DNA of 64,000 nucleotides from Colwellia sp. 1_MG-2023 (GTDB taxonomy: Bacteria; Pseudomonadota; Gammaproteobacteria; Enterobacterales; Alteromonadaceae): NCBI RefSeq assembly GCF_030546755.1, contig NZ_JAUOPE010000015.1, positions 50,499 to 114,498 of the forward strand, written 5' to 3'. The notes under the pieces were generated by a model. The model was not told the DNA's origin, did not search any database, and saw nothing but the letters and a program-made list of their open reading frames with translations. Position numbers and translations under genes: made by a program. Of this stretch, positions 26,096-35,172 are shown one piece after another (position 1 is the stretch's first letter; each line of letters starts with the position of its first letter).

Positions 26096-27028
26096 ATGGC
26101 AAAACGCTTACCGACATTGCGGCAAATGCAAATATTACTTGCACTTGCCGAGCATAAAAACATCTCTCGCGTTGCTGAAATCTTACATATTTCACAACCT
26201 TCAGTATCTATTCAATTAAAAAATCTTACTGAGGTTTTTGATAGTCCGCTTTACCATGTTAATGGTCGTAGCCTTGAATTTACTGAAGCGGGTATTGCTG
26301 CAGTTAATACCGCGCAAGAAATGTTTTTTTCTTTAGATAAGTTACATATAGAATTAGAAGATCTAAAAGGGGCAAAATCTGGTGTGTTAAAATTGGCTGT
26401 TGTTTCCACAGCAAAATATTTTTTACCCATTTTACTTGGCCCGTTTTGTAAGCGTTATCCTTTGATTGATGTACAACTAGATATTGGCAATCGTGAGCAA
26501 ATTATTCAACGCTTTAACCAAAACAAAGATGATTACTATATTTTCAGTCAGTACCCCAAAGCCGATAATTTAGTTGCAGAGCCTTTTTTAGAAAATCCAT
26601 TAGTAGTAGTTGCCCCCGTCAATCATGAGCTGACTAAAAAAATGCCTATCAGCTTGAATCGCCTCTCTCATTATCCATTCCTTTTACGAGAGCATGGTTC
26701 AGGTACTCGACACTCTATTGAAGGTTTTTGTCAGCAGCATAATGTTTCATTTAAAGCAAAAATGACTATCGAAAGCAATCAAGCAATCAAGCATTCGGTC
26801 GCAGCGGGATTAGGCTTAGCTATTTTAAGTAGCCATACTTTAGACTACATGCAAGATGATAATTTAGTAAAGTTGGATGTTGAACATTTCCCCATCCAAA
26901 GTCAGTGGTATTTAGTGCGTAATAAAAAGCGACATCAAACTATTTTAGCGGAATTGTTTTATCAATATCTGCAAGAAGAAGGCTTAGCCAAACTGAAAAA
27001 TATCGCGAAAAATCAGCGTAACCTATAA
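26096..27028 (+). CDS. LysR-family transcriptional regulator
   Basis: A 310-residue LysR regulator. The winged HTH is at residues 4-63 (LPTLRQMQILLALAEHKNIS, then ISQPSVSIQLKNL). The C-terminal effector domain of periplasmic-binding-protein type is at about 90-300. I placed the start at ATG 26096 rather than the TTG one codon earlier because GAAAGG stands at a proper distance. The effector is unknown; LVVVAPVNHEL and REHGSGTRHSIE are typical of CbbR/CysB-like members, the latter reading like an anion-binding loop. It is divergent from ppc, with a 191-bp shared promoter region. Confidence 0.9.
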   Translation: MAKRLPTLRQMQILLALAEHKNISRVAEILHISQPSVSIQLKNLTEVFDSPLYHVNGRSLEFTEAGIAAVNTAQEMFFSLDKLHIELEDLKGAKSGVLKLAVVSTAKYFLPILLGPFCKRYPLIDVQLDIGNREQIIQRFNQNKDDYYIFSQYPKADNLVAEPFLENPLVVVAPVNHELTKKMPISLNRLSHYPFLLREHGSGTRHSIEGFCQQHNVSFKAKMTIESNQAIKHSVAAGLGLAILSSHTLDYMQDDNLVKLDVEHFPIQSQWYLVRNKKRHQTILAELFYQYLQEEGLAKLKNIAKNQRNL

Positions 27029-27129
27029 AAGCATTTAGCGGCAACTGAATTCATAGTGAGCATAACGTCATGCAAGGTTAGTGTTTCAATTGTTGTGGTA
27101 ATTTTTCAGGCTAATGACAGCCTAACGAT

Positions 27130-27414
27130 TTACTTTAAGCGTCCTCGATTACCGCGTTGTTCATTTTTTGCCATTTTAAGTAATAGCGCTTTTTCCATAT
27201 CAATGCCTTGCCAATGTGCTAGATCAAGTACTCTCAGAACGATATCAGCTAATTCTTCAGAAAAATGTTCACTAGGCGTTTCGTGTCGACATTCGTTAAT
27301 GGCTTCACCTACTTCTGAAGCCACAAGAGCAAGTGCTTCAAGCGGCGTTTTATTATGCCAGCCCATTTTCTCTACCCATAAATAGTTTTGCTCGGCTATT
27401 TCATTAATTGTCAT
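27130..27414 (-). CDS. MazG-like nucleotide pyrophosphohydrolase
   Basis: A 94-residue protein of the all-alpha NTP pyrophosphohydrolase (MazG-like) superfamily. The metal-binding helices are visible: ALVASEVGEAINECR (about 29-43, E-x-x-E type) and EELADIVLRVLDLAH (about 53-67, E-x-x-D type). Such small single-domain members hydrolyse nucleoside triphosphates to monophosphates, often for clean-up of damaged or excess nucleotides. It is encoded alone, convergent with the LysR gene. Substrate specificity cannot be told from sequence. Confidence 0.75.
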   Translation of the reverse strand: MTINEIAEQNYLWVEKMGWHNKTPLEALALVASEVGEAINECRHETPSEHFSEELADIVLRVLDLAHWQGIDMEKALLLKMAKNEQRGNRGRLK

Positions 27415-27633
27415 GTTTATTCACTCATCATTAAGTTGAGAATACGGTAACACAAAAAAGTAGATGGCGAGTGCCAATCAAGCTGCTCATATTTAATTAT
27501 CTATTGAGCGTAAAGCGACAACCTACACAATATTAGCAGTAAATAAAATTGAATTAGTAAGCTTAATTAGCAAGATGTTTAAGGTATTTACTGGGTAATT
27601 TAATTTAGTTAAAAAAGTAATAAACTCAGCATT

Positions 27634-27652
27634 GCAAATGATAATTATTTTT
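27634..27652 (+). promoter_or_regulatory. Fur box upstream of the TonB-dependent receptor
   Basis: GCAAATGATAATTATTTTT matches the classical 19-bp Fur consensus at 14 of 19 positions, including a perfect GATAAT core. It ends about 48 bp before the receptor's ATG, where promoter overlap is expected. Repression by Fur-Fe(II) and induction on iron limitation are inferred. Confidence 0.6.
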
Positions 27653-27700
27653 ATTAGTATTGCGTTTTTATTTTTCCCCTCTACCTTTATCGGAGTACTA

Positions 27701-29833
27701 ATGTTTAAAACTAAGTTGAGCGTACTTACCCTGTTACTTGCTCAAAGCACACAATTTACCACTTTTGCAAATGATGAAATGTCGTCGATTGACGAAGTAG
27801 AACGCATTGTTGTTACTGGGAGTCGTATCGTTGAAAGTATTGATGAAGTTCCAGCTTCAATTACTGTGATCAGTCGTCAACAAATTGAACAACATTTGAA
27901 AGTGTCGTCAGAGTTACAAACATTATTGTCAACATTAGTACCAGGCTTAGCGCCAAGTACAGGTACTTCAAGTAATTCAGGGCAAACTTTACGTGGTCGT
28001 TCACCGCTAGTGATGATTGACGGCGTACCTCAATCTACCCCATTACGTAATGGCGCATTAGGTATTAGAACCATTGATCCTAATTCACTTGAACGTATTG
28101 AAGTGATTAAAGGCGCGACTTCCATTTATGGAAATGGTGCGGCTGGTGGCATTATTAATTACATCACTAAACGTGCTGATGCTAATTCTGCTTTCCAAGG
28201 CAAAGTAGGTTTATCGACCCGTTTTAGTACCGTTAAATTAGAGGATAGTGCAGGGCAACGCATTGAAGCAGCTATCAATGGCCAATTAGATAAGTTTAGT
28301 TATGTTGTGACCGGCAGTTATGAAGAAAATGGCGTGCAGCGTGATGCCGAAGGTGATGTGTTAGGTTTAAAATATGGTCTTTCAGACGCGACAATGCAAA
28401 ACTATTTTACCAAATTAGCTTATCAAATAGATGAAGATAAGACGGTGCAGTTTGTTTATAACTATTATGAATCAGAACAAAAAAGTGATCTGATAGATGT
28501 GGTAGGCAGCGTTAATACTGGGGTAAAAACTTATGCTATTCAAGCGCCAGAAGGCACCAGTATTTTAGGTAAACCACAAGGCCCTAATAATAGTAATGCA
28601 ATGTTTAAATATACTGACGAAGCATTATTTTCCAATACTCAATTAGTGATTGATGCTTATGCACAAGAAGTTGAAAACATCTTTTTCTACTCTCCGACTT
28701 TAGCAAACCAAAGTGAAGGTTATTCAGGTGGTCAGTCGGTGATCAAATCAGATAAAAAAGGCTTGAGAGTTACCCTAAATAGCCAGTTTGAATGGGATAA
28801 TGTTGAAGCCACATTTATCTATGGGATAGACGCGTTAAATGATATTACTTCGCAACCGCTTGTTGATGGTCGCCTGTGGGTGCCTGAAATGGACATGGAA
28901 AATTTAGCAGGTTTTGTACAAAGTAAATGGGTTATTAATGATGACTTGATTATAAAAGCCGGTATTAGACGTGAAGAAATCGATTTAGGAGTGGCTGACT
29001 ATAGCACCTTAAAGTTATGTAAAACGCCAACCTTATGTTCCATTCCTGTTGATGTGACGGGTGATACTTTAAATTATCGAGCAACCACGTATAACTTTGC
29101 TATTCGATATAACCTTAATGAATATTTTCAACCGTTTGCAAGTTACTCACAAGGCGCTGATATTTCAGATATTGGTCGATTGTTACGTACCGCAACCGTC
29201 ACCGATATTGCCGATATTCAAACAGAAGCGTCAATTATTGATAACTATGAACTTGGTTTTAATTCGAACTTTGACCAACTAAGGTTGGAGTTTTCTGCTT
29301 ATCGCAGTACATCTGAGCTTGGCACTACCAATAGTTATGATCCAACAACCGGTGTATATATGCCTGTCAGAGCTCCGCAAGAAATTTATGGTTATGAAGC
29401 CTTAGCGGTTTATAACGTCAATGATGCCGTAGATTTTAGTGCCTCTTATTCTTGGGTTGAAGGTAAAGATAAAGCAAATGACGCTTACTTAGGTATTAAG
29501 CAAATCAGCCCGCCGAAAGCGGTGATTAATATCAATTGGCGACCGCTTGATAACGCTAACCTAGCGTTAACGTATTTATATGTTGCTGAACGAAATAAGT
29601 TTACGCCTGAAAATGGAAGTTATGTCGGCGATTTAGGTAATATTGATGCTTACAATGTGATAAATCTAAGTGGAAAATATACCTTCAATAATGACTGGTC
29701 AGCATTTTTTGGCATTGAAAACTTATTAAATAAAGATTATTACCCTGCTAAATCGCAAGGTTATACCTACAGTGGTTACAATGTTAAAGGCTTAGGTACT
29801 ACAGCGAATATTGGTGTTAATTATCATTTTTAG
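27701..29833 (+). CDS. TonB-dependent outer-membrane receptor, siderophore type
   Basis: From ATG 27701 (GGAG five bases upstream) the protein has 710 residues; an upstream frame to 27632 overlaps the Fur box and is rejected. The signal peptide is residues 1-25 (LSVLTLLLAQSTQFTTFA). A TonB-box-like EERIVVTGSR-type segment (VERIVVTGSR) precedes the plug domain: SITVISRQQIEQHL, TLRGRSPLVMIDGVPQS, ERIEVIKGATSIYGNGAAGG. The beta-barrel follows and ends in Phe. The family imports ferric siderophores. The Fur box and the following PepSY membrane gene support iron uptake. The particular siderophore is unknown. Confidence 0.9.
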   Translation: MFKTKLSVLTLLLAQSTQFTTFANDEMSSIDEVERIVVTGSRIVESIDEVPASITVISRQQIEQHLKVSSELQTLLSTLVPGLAPSTGTSSNSGQTLRGRSPLVMIDGVPQSTPLRNGALGIRTIDPNSLERIEVIKGATSIYGNGAAGGIINYITKRADANSAFQGKVGLSTRFSTVKLEDSAGQRIEAAINGQLDKFSYVVTGSYEENGVQRDAEGDVLGLKYGLSDATMQNYFTKLAYQIDEDKTVQFVYNYYESEQKSDLIDVVGSVNTGVKTYAIQAPEGTSILGKPQGPNNSNAMFKYTDEALFSNTQLVIDAYAQEVENIFFYSPTLANQSEGYSGGQSVIKSDKKGLRVTLNSQFEWDNVEATFIYGIDALNDITSQPLVDGRLWVPEMDMENLAGFVQSKWVINDDLIIKAGIRREEIDLGVADYSTLKLCKTPTLCSIPVDVTGDTLNYRATTYNFAIRYNLNEYFQPFASYSQGADISDIGRLLRTATVTDIADIQTEASIIDNYELGFNSNFDQLRLEFSAYRSTSELGTTNSYDPTTGVYMPVRAPQEIYGYEALAVYNVNDAVDFSASYSWVEGKDKANDAYLGIKQISPPKAVININWRPLDNANLALTYLYVAERNKFTPENGSYVGDLGNIDAYNVINLSGKYTFNNDWSAFFGIENLLNKDYYPAKSQGYTYSGYNVKGLGTTANIGVNYHF

Positions 29834-29857
29834 TAGTCAGTGTTTTTAACAAGTATT

Positions 29858-29896
29858 CGTTTAACGTTTCATAGTTAGAAAAGATAACGTTAAACG
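29858..29896. repeat. Inverted repeat after the receptor gene, 11-bp perfect arms
   Basis: CGTTTAACGTT (29858-29868) and AACGTTAAACG (29886-29896) are exact inverted copies around a 17-bp loop. It precedes the proper terminator at 29910-29947 and may add to transcript ending or stability. Confidence 0.5.
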
Positions 29897-29909
29897 ATAA
29901 AAAATATAT

Positions 29910-29947
29910 AAAAAGCAGAGCAATCTAATCCATGCTTTGCTTTTTTA
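29910..29947 (+). terminator. Intrinsic terminator of the TonB receptor gene
   Basis: AAAAAGCAGAGCA (29910-29922) pairs with TGCTTTGCTTTTT (29933-29945) with one G-U pair, and a run of T follows. The A-tract/T-tract symmetry makes it potentially bidirectional. Confidence 0.75.
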
Positions 29948-30012
29948 GCTTATTGATTTGAGTTATTTGTGCTGAGAAGAAATTCGGTTAAATCCGGTAA
30001 AAGGAAAGTGTC

Positions 30013-31113
30013 TTGAAAATTTGGTTTCGCCGAATTCATTTAGTATTAGCATTGTTAAGCGGGTTATTTCTCGTGAGTTTAAGTATCTCTGGCGGATTGT
30101 TATTGTATGCTAAAGATATTCAAGCGTGGATAAATCCACAATATTGGCTAGTGGAAACTGAGCCTAACTTGTCAAATCAAGTTTACTTACCGTTAAGTGA
30201 ACTCGTTGAGAGAATTGAAAACCAAACTCAACAAAAAGTGCATATTATTGAACGTGCAGAGCAAGTTAACCATAGTTGGCAAGTGCGTTTAGCCAATAAA
30301 AGCTATTTAAATATTAACCCTTATACTGCGGAAATATTACTAACTCATCGTTTTTACGATACTTTTTATGGTTTTGTTATGTCTTGGCATCGTTGGCTGT
30401 TATACACCGACGAACAAGATAAAACCCCGATGAAAGTGTGGATGTCTATTGCGAGCTTGATCTTAGTAATTGAGGTGGCTTTTGGTGTTTATTTATGGCT
30501 AAAACCGAAACATCGACTCAAACGTTTAAAGATTAAATGGCGTGCGAACAATAGAATATTGCTTCATCAATTACACGGTACTTTAGGGATTTTACTGGCG
30601 GTACCATTAATGTTAATTGCGTTTACTGGCATGACTTTTCAATGGCCAGACCAAACTAAAGCGATTGTACAATGGGTAACGTTGGGTCAAGTTGAGCAGC
30701 ATGGGTTTAATGAAAAAGTGGATGTACTAAATATTAACTATCAGTTAGATAAAGCCTATATAAAAGCAAAATCTGCTTTAGCTAACGGCAGTGTTTATCG
30801 CATCTATTTACCTAAAACAGATGAGCAACCATTGGCTTTGCGAATGAAAATGCCTAATGAAAGTCATGGCTATAGTTGGAGCTGGTCAAACCCATATTCA
30901 GGCAAGGCATTAGCGACTTTTAATGCCGGAGAAGCGTCTTATACCACGCAAGTGTGGAACTTTAGATATAAGTTTCATATTGGCGAGTTTATAGGCTGGC
31001 CTGTAAAGGTATTATGGTTATTTATCAGTATATTGCCTGTGTTTTTTGTTTTTTCAGGCACCTATTTGTGGCTGAAACGTATTAAGAAAAAGCCAAACAA
31101 GCATGTCATCTAA
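30013..31113 (+). CDS. PepSY-associated membrane protein, probable siderophore-iron reductase
   Basis: A 366-residue membrane protein starting at TTG 30013, chosen because AAGGAAAG is well placed and MKIWFRRIHLVLALLSGLFL is the typical family start. Four transmembrane segments: about 9-33, 142-163, 188-210 and 329-350. Between them are PepSY-type periplasmic regions. Conserved His residues in the membrane (RIHLVLAL, SWHRWLLY, HQLHGTLG, KFHIGEF) are the expected haem or metal ligands. Members next to TonB receptors reduce ferric siderophores in the periplasm or inner membrane. It is probably expressed with the receptor under iron limitation, although a terminator separates them. Confidence 0.8.
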   Translation: MKIWFRRIHLVLALLSGLFLVSLSISGGLLLYAKDIQAWINPQYWLVETEPNLSNQVYLPLSELVERIENQTQQKVHIIERAEQVNHSWQVRLANKSYLNINPYTAEILLTHRFYDTFYGFVMSWHRWLLYTDEQDKTPMKVWMSIASLILVIEVAFGVYLWLKPKHRLKRLKIKWRANNRILLHQLHGTLGILLAVPLMLIAFTGMTFQWPDQTKAIVQWVTLGQVEQHGFNEKVDVLNINYQLDKAYIKAKSALANGSVYRIYLPKTDEQPLALRMKMPNESHGYSWSWSNPYSGKALATFNAGEASYTTQVWNFRYKFHIGEFIGWPVKVLWLFISILPVFFVFSGTYLWLKRIKKKPNKHVI

Positions 31114-31202
31114 AAAATAATAAAAGGGATACTCTCTCAGCCTTATTACTATACTCGCTGGTGTCGCTTTTATTGAATTTTTATACGCTATTTTATTAAG
31201 GT

Positions 31203-31814
31203 TTAAGCGGAAAATGTCGTGATTATCTCACTGAACATCGGGTATAAAGATGTTAATAAAATAAGCGCCATAATACGGTTAAACCGTTTAACGTAAACGT
31301 CATGAGTTAAAATGTTTTGCAGCCATTTTCCGACCATTAACCATGCAAATGAGCACGGAAGTCCAAAGATAAAGTAAAAAACAGAGATGATAAGCACCTG
31401 CTCGACAACGTTATTATTCGTGGATGAAAAAGCGACTATCGCACTGACACACATTACCCAAGCTTTAGGGTTTACCCATTGAAAAGCGGCTGCTTGTAAA
31501 AAACTAAAAGGCTTTTTATCAGAATTTATTTCATTATTAACGGGCATAGTGGCAATTTTAAAGGCGAGATAAAGTAAGTAGCATATACCAATTATTTGTA
31601 TCAATTTATGAAGAAAAGGCCATTGTTGGAAGAGCGACATAATGCCTAAACCCACGCAAATTATCATCACCAAAAAACCAATGTTCACTCCAAAAACATG
31701 CGGTAGGCTATTGCGAATTCCATGATTAACCCCTGAGGTTAAAATCATAATATTATTGGGCCCGGGAGTTCCTGAGGTAGAAAAAATGAATAAAATAAGT
31801 GCAATAAACTCCAT
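31203..31814 (-). CDS. LysE/RhtB family exporter
   Basis: A 203-residue inner-membrane protein of about six spans. The N-terminus carries the family signature STSGTPGPNNIMILTSG (about 12-28), with G-P-x-N, followed by G-x-x-x-S-L-P-H and GVNIGFLVMI. AAAFQWVNPKAWVMCVSA (107-124) is the second conserved block. The family exports amino acids or derivatives such as lysine, homoserine and cysteine by proton exchange. The substrate is undetermined. It is encoded alone, convergent with the PepSY gene. Confidence 0.88.
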   Translation of the reverse strand: MEFIALILFIFSTSGTPGPNNIMILTSGVNHGIRNSLPHVFGVNIGFLVMIICVGLGIMSLFQQWPFLHKLIQIIGICYLLYLAFKIATMPVNNEINSDKKPFSFLQAAAFQWVNPKAWVMCVSAIVAFSSTNNNVVEQVLIISVFYFIFGLPCSFAWLMVGKWLQNILTHDVYVKRFNRIMALILLTSLYPMFSEIITTFSA

Positions 31815-31980
31815 GATACTCTCTTATTAATTGGCTTTTGTGAGCGGTTAGATTGATAGCAGCTAGTTTATTGCGTTTATCCACGTTGAAACATAAACAA
31901 TCATTAAGAAATAAAACCTATACAGTTTGATGAGTCGTCATTGATGCATTGCGAGTGAAAAGCTAGTCGTTGGAAAGTAA

Positions 31981-32017
31981 AACGCCCTTAATAAGATAAC
32001 TAATTATTAAGGGCGTT
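31981..32017 (-). terminator. Intrinsic terminator of the 32052-33164 gene
   Basis: AACGCCCTTAATA (31981-31993) and TATTAAGGGCGTT (32005-32017) form a 13-bp perfect stem with an 11-bp loop, 35 bp past the stop on the minus strand. A short run of A on the plus strand before 31981 gives U in the minus-strand transcript. Confidence 0.75.
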
Positions 32018-32051
32018 TATGAGCAGGTTTTTTGCTAATTAAAATTAAATG

Positions 32052-33164
32052 TTAGATGTTTTTCGCAATGTGTTGGTGAAATCTAACTTTTAATTCTTCT
32101 TTATCATTTACGTATTCAAGTTTTTCAGCCATTGAACGTAAGGCGCTTTCTACTTGAGATAAAAACTTACCATGGCCATGGCTGGTAATATTTTTATTTG
32201 AAGCGATAAAAATTAATTGAGCTGAATCTACTAATTTATCGGCAGACCATTTACAGGTATAACCACAATTTGTTTTTTCAGGGTTGTAACCTAATTTTTG
32301 TAACTCGCCGTTAGTGACAACAATTTCGTCTTCACTGGTTCGTACAAAAGGTACTAGACCATTAGCGATAACGGCGCCATTGTTTAAATTATGTTGTTTA
32401 GCGGCATGAATAAAGGCATCGGCAATAAAATTGTATAACGCATTGTATGGCTCAGAAGCTGTTTCATCTATTTCAACCAGTTGCTTAATACGTTTGCTAA
32501 TGGGTAATTCAACCGTAACATAACTTAAGCTGTCAGACTCTGGTGCCACTTCAACGTTTGACGCTTTATAACGAACCGCTATCGGTCTAAGTTTATGGGT
32601 TTGCGTTCCTGAGATGCCTTTTTCTTTCGCGAATAAATCGTAGGTTAAGTGTTGGTGATCACATAATCTTACACTGCCTTTAGCTAAACCTGTTTGCTCG
32701 ATAAATTGTTTGATAGCTTTATTTACTTTTTCGTAAAGTGCTGGTGCGTCAGCGCGAATATCATCACTGTTCGTTAAAAATACTAGGTTGATTTTGCGTG
32801 CTTTTTTACTGCCATCAAAATAAGCATTTTGACTATGGTGATAACGCGGGTTATACAGAAAAACAATTTGTTGATCCGTTTGAGCAGTTAATTTTTCAGG
32901 TGAATAACGCACACGAGTGAATTTGTCATTGCCGACAAAGTGACAGCTTTCAATATTTAAGTCGTGGCAAATTTTGAAAAATATATCAGAAAGTTTCTGG
33001 TAAAAATCTTGATAAGGTTGCTCTGCTTTCTCATCAATTTTACCTGATACTTTTTTAATTAAGTTATCGGTAAGGGTAAACTTTGCCAATAAATATTGGT
33101 TTTCTCGCACTGAAGCGGGAATATATACTTTATGTTGCGAACTTCTAATACGTGATATTGACAT
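32052..33164 (-). CDS. Conserved hypothetical protein, possibly DUF3083 family
   Basis: A 370-residue soluble protein with an internal duplication feel: two similar halves, each with a K-x-x-E/D-x-A-x-x-P-Y-x-x-x-Y/F motif (KIDEKAEQPYQDFYQKL at 41-57 and EIDETASEPYNALYNFI about 231-247), then NPRYHH and an asparagine/serine turn. I connect it from memory with DUF3083 proteins of Shewanella and Colwellia; that link needs a search. It is encoded alone with its own terminator, looking like a core-genome gene. Function unknown. Confidence 0.6.
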   Translation of the reverse strand: MSISRIRSSQHKVYIPASVRENQYLLAKFTLTDNLIKKVSGKIDEKAEQPYQDFYQKLSDIFFKICHDLNIESCHFVGNDKFTRVRYSPEKLTAQTDQQIVFLYNPRYHHSQNAYFDGSKKARKINLVFLTNSDDIRADAPALYEKVNKAIKQFIEQTGLAKGSVRLCDHQHLTYDLFAKEKGISGTQTHKLRPIAVRYKASNVEVAPESDSLSYVTVELPISKRIKQLVEIDETASEPYNALYNFIADAFIHAAKQHNLNNGAVIANGLVPFVRTSEDEIVVTNGELQKLGYNPEKTNCGYTCKWSADKLVDSAQLIFIASNKNITSHGHGKFLSQVESALRSMAEKLEYVNDKEELKVRFHQHIAKNI

Positions 33165-33414
33165 TATTCTTCCTGTTTGATTAATTTAAATATTACGAGT
33201 TAATTCTATGCTATTTTAAGCTGAGGAAAAGTGATATTAATCAATATAATATTCGTTTAAAGACTATAGACAAGGTGATTTATTATTTAAACGTGATAAT
33301 TTCATTATTAAAGAATAGTTTAGCGATGTTATTGATTGACTTGTCTTTATTGAACTGTAAGCGGGCGCTCACTTCTTTCACAAGTAATATAAAAAAATCT
33401 ACAAGGGAAATAAT

Positions 33415-34734
33415 ATGAAAAAGTTAACCAAAAGATTACTCATTACATCACTAGCGTTTTTGTGTGTGCAAGCTCAGGCGAGCGATATAAAGGCTGAAAT
33501 AGCAAAAGACTACCAACAGCATTTGGCTCCGTTATGGGATCACTTTCATCGTAATCCCGAATTATCGTTAATGGAATTTAAAACCGCAAAACGCTTGGCA
33601 AAAGAAATAAGAGCGGTAGGTTTTGATGTGACTGAAAATGTTGGCGGAACAGGCATTGTCGCTATCATGAAAAACGGTAGTGGTCCCACTGTGATGATGC
33701 GTGCTGATATGGATGGATTACCTGTGACTGAACAATCAGGTTTAAAAAACGCTTCAAAAGTGGTGATGAAAGATTGGGATGGCGAAGAAGTTGGGGTTAT
33801 GCACGCCTGTGGACATGATGTTCATATCACAAGTTTAGTGGGTACTGCTCGCTATATGGCTTCAATTAAAGATCAATGGTCAGGAACCTTAATGTTGATT
33901 GGACAACCTGCTGAAGAACGTGGCCCTGGTGCATCCGCTATGATGGATGATAATTTATGGCAGCGTTTCCCGAAACCTGATTATGCGTTTGCGTTTCATG
34001 TAAGCTCTGGCGATGTAGCAGGTAAAGTGACAGTTGATGAAGGCTCACCATATGCAGGTGCTGATACCGTCGATATTATTGTTCATGGAGTAGGCTCACA
34101 CGGTGCGTATCCACATCAAGGTAAAGATCCTATTATGATCGGTAGCCAAATAGTGACCAACCTACAAACGATTGTTAGTCGTGAATTAGCACCAAGAGAT
34201 GCAGGTGTGATAACCGTGGGGGCGTTTCATTCTGGTACTAAGCACAACATTATTTCTGATAAAGCTCATTTACAATTAACCGTTCGTAGTCTTAATTCTC
34301 GAGTACGTGATCAACTACTGACAGCGATAGAACGTGTTGCTATAGGTACGGCTAAAACTGCGGGTATGCCAGACGATAAGCTGCCTGAAGTGATTGTTAG
34401 TGAATTTGCTTTTCCTCCTACTCAAAATGATAAAGCTTTAGCACAACGAGTGAAGCAAACTTTAGTGAATAAAATGGGAGCTGATGCCTTAACACCGCCA
34501 AATAATTCAGGCATGGGAGCAGAAGACTTTGGTTTCTTTACCACAGCCCCTTATATCCCAAGTGTTTATTTTTCTGTTGGTGGTACACCTAAAGCTGATT
34601 TCGACCGTGCTAAAGCAGGGGGCCCACAAGTGGCAAGTCATCATAGCCCGTTATTTAAAATTAGCCCAGAGCCTGCGGTTAAATCTGGTGTTGAAGCGAC
34701 AGTACATATACTGTTAGACATCATGAAAAAGTAA
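33415..34734 (+). CDS. Secreted M20 family amidohydrolase/metallopeptidase
   Basis: A 439-residue M20D-type hydrolase with a signal peptide (MKKLTKRLLITSLAFLCVQAQA, cleavage after QAQA). Metal-binding motifs: MMRADMDGLPV (Asp98/Asp100) and MHACGHDVH (residues 129-137 with the bridging Cys132/His134/His137), QPAEERGPGA with the catalytic Glu pair, and the dimerisation-domain HGVGSHGAYPHQGKDP. MGAEDFGFF near the C-terminus provides the last ligand. Relatives hydrolyse N-acyl amino acids, hippurate or IAA-conjugates. Periplasmic location is inferred from the signal peptide. The natural substrate is unknown. Confidence 0.9.
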   Translation: MKKLTKRLLITSLAFLCVQAQASDIKAEIAKDYQQHLAPLWDHFHRNPELSLMEFKTAKRLAKEIRAVGFDVTENVGGTGIVAIMKNGSGPTVMMRADMDGLPVTEQSGLKNASKVVMKDWDGEEVGVMHACGHDVHITSLVGTARYMASIKDQWSGTLMLIGQPAEERGPGASAMMDDNLWQRFPKPDYAFAFHVSSGDVAGKVTVDEGSPYAGADTVDIIVHGVGSHGAYPHQGKDPIMIGSQIVTNLQTIVSRELAPRDAGVITVGAFHSGTKHNIISDKAHLQLTVRSLNSRVRDQLLTAIERVAIGTAKTAGMPDDKLPEVIVSEFAFPPTQNDKALAQRVKQTLVNKMGADALTPPNNSGMGAEDFGFFTTAPYIPSVYFSVGGTPKADFDRAKAGGPQVASHHSPLFKISPEPAVKSGVEATVHILLDIMKK

Positions 34735-34810
34735 TCATCGTAAATTAGGTGATGAACAACTTAAGAGAAGAAGTAAAATACGCCTATTTTTTAATAAGTC
34801 TTAACTTAAT

Positions 34811-34850
34811 CTGTCAGATATGATTTTTAGGTTTTGATCAAATCTGACAG
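34811..34850. repeat. Inverted repeat with CTGTCAGAT arms
   Basis: CTGTCAGAT (34811-34819) and ATCTGACAG (34842-34850), 22-bp loop. It lies 77 bp after the amidohydrolase stop. No T-tract follows. A related TGATC-x-CTGACAG string recurs in the large hairpin at 63929-63994. Confidence 0.4.
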
Positions 34851-34886
34851 GCAGTAAAGTGCCTAACTCGGGCACTGACTACTTAA

Positions 34887-34976
34887 TTAAATAGGCAACT
34901 TTGATATGTTAGCTGCCGTTTCAATCTTCGCAGCCAACATTAGTTGTTCATACAACTCATTGCCGACCTTAATCAC
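34887..34976 (-). pseudogene. Short remnant resembling a ParD-like antitoxin N-terminus
   Basis: On the minus strand a frame from GTG 34976 to TAA 34887 encodes 29 residues, starting VIKVGNELYEQLMLAAKIET. This is like the beginning of ParD-like antitoxins (I-V-K-I-S-D-E-L, then A-A-K-x-x-x-R-S), but it stops where the family continues to a second helix. No ribosome-binding site is clear. It is probably a decayed toxin-antitoxin fragment in the 438-bp gap; the rest of that gap (34977-35172) holds nothing I recognise. Confidence 0.25.
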
Positions 34977-35172
34977 TATGAATAAAGTGCTCGTACAAAA
35001 ATTTCAACCCTCAGGTTGTATAAATAACAGACTACATCTATAGTTAGCCATTGATTAAAATGGATTTAAAATGTTGTACTAGGATGGCTCCTTTCTATTT
35101 CTAATCCTCTTTAACTGACGGTAAGGTCGCACAGAGTTAATTTAACATTGACGTTAATGACTGGAGAAAGAA

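Noticed and set aside
34861..34915. GCCTAAC at 34861 followed by GTTAG at 34907 as a possible attC
   Set aside because: The second core reads GTTAGCT, which breaks the GTTRRRY rule, and the inner arms do not pair; about 55 bp with no cassette-like boundaries.
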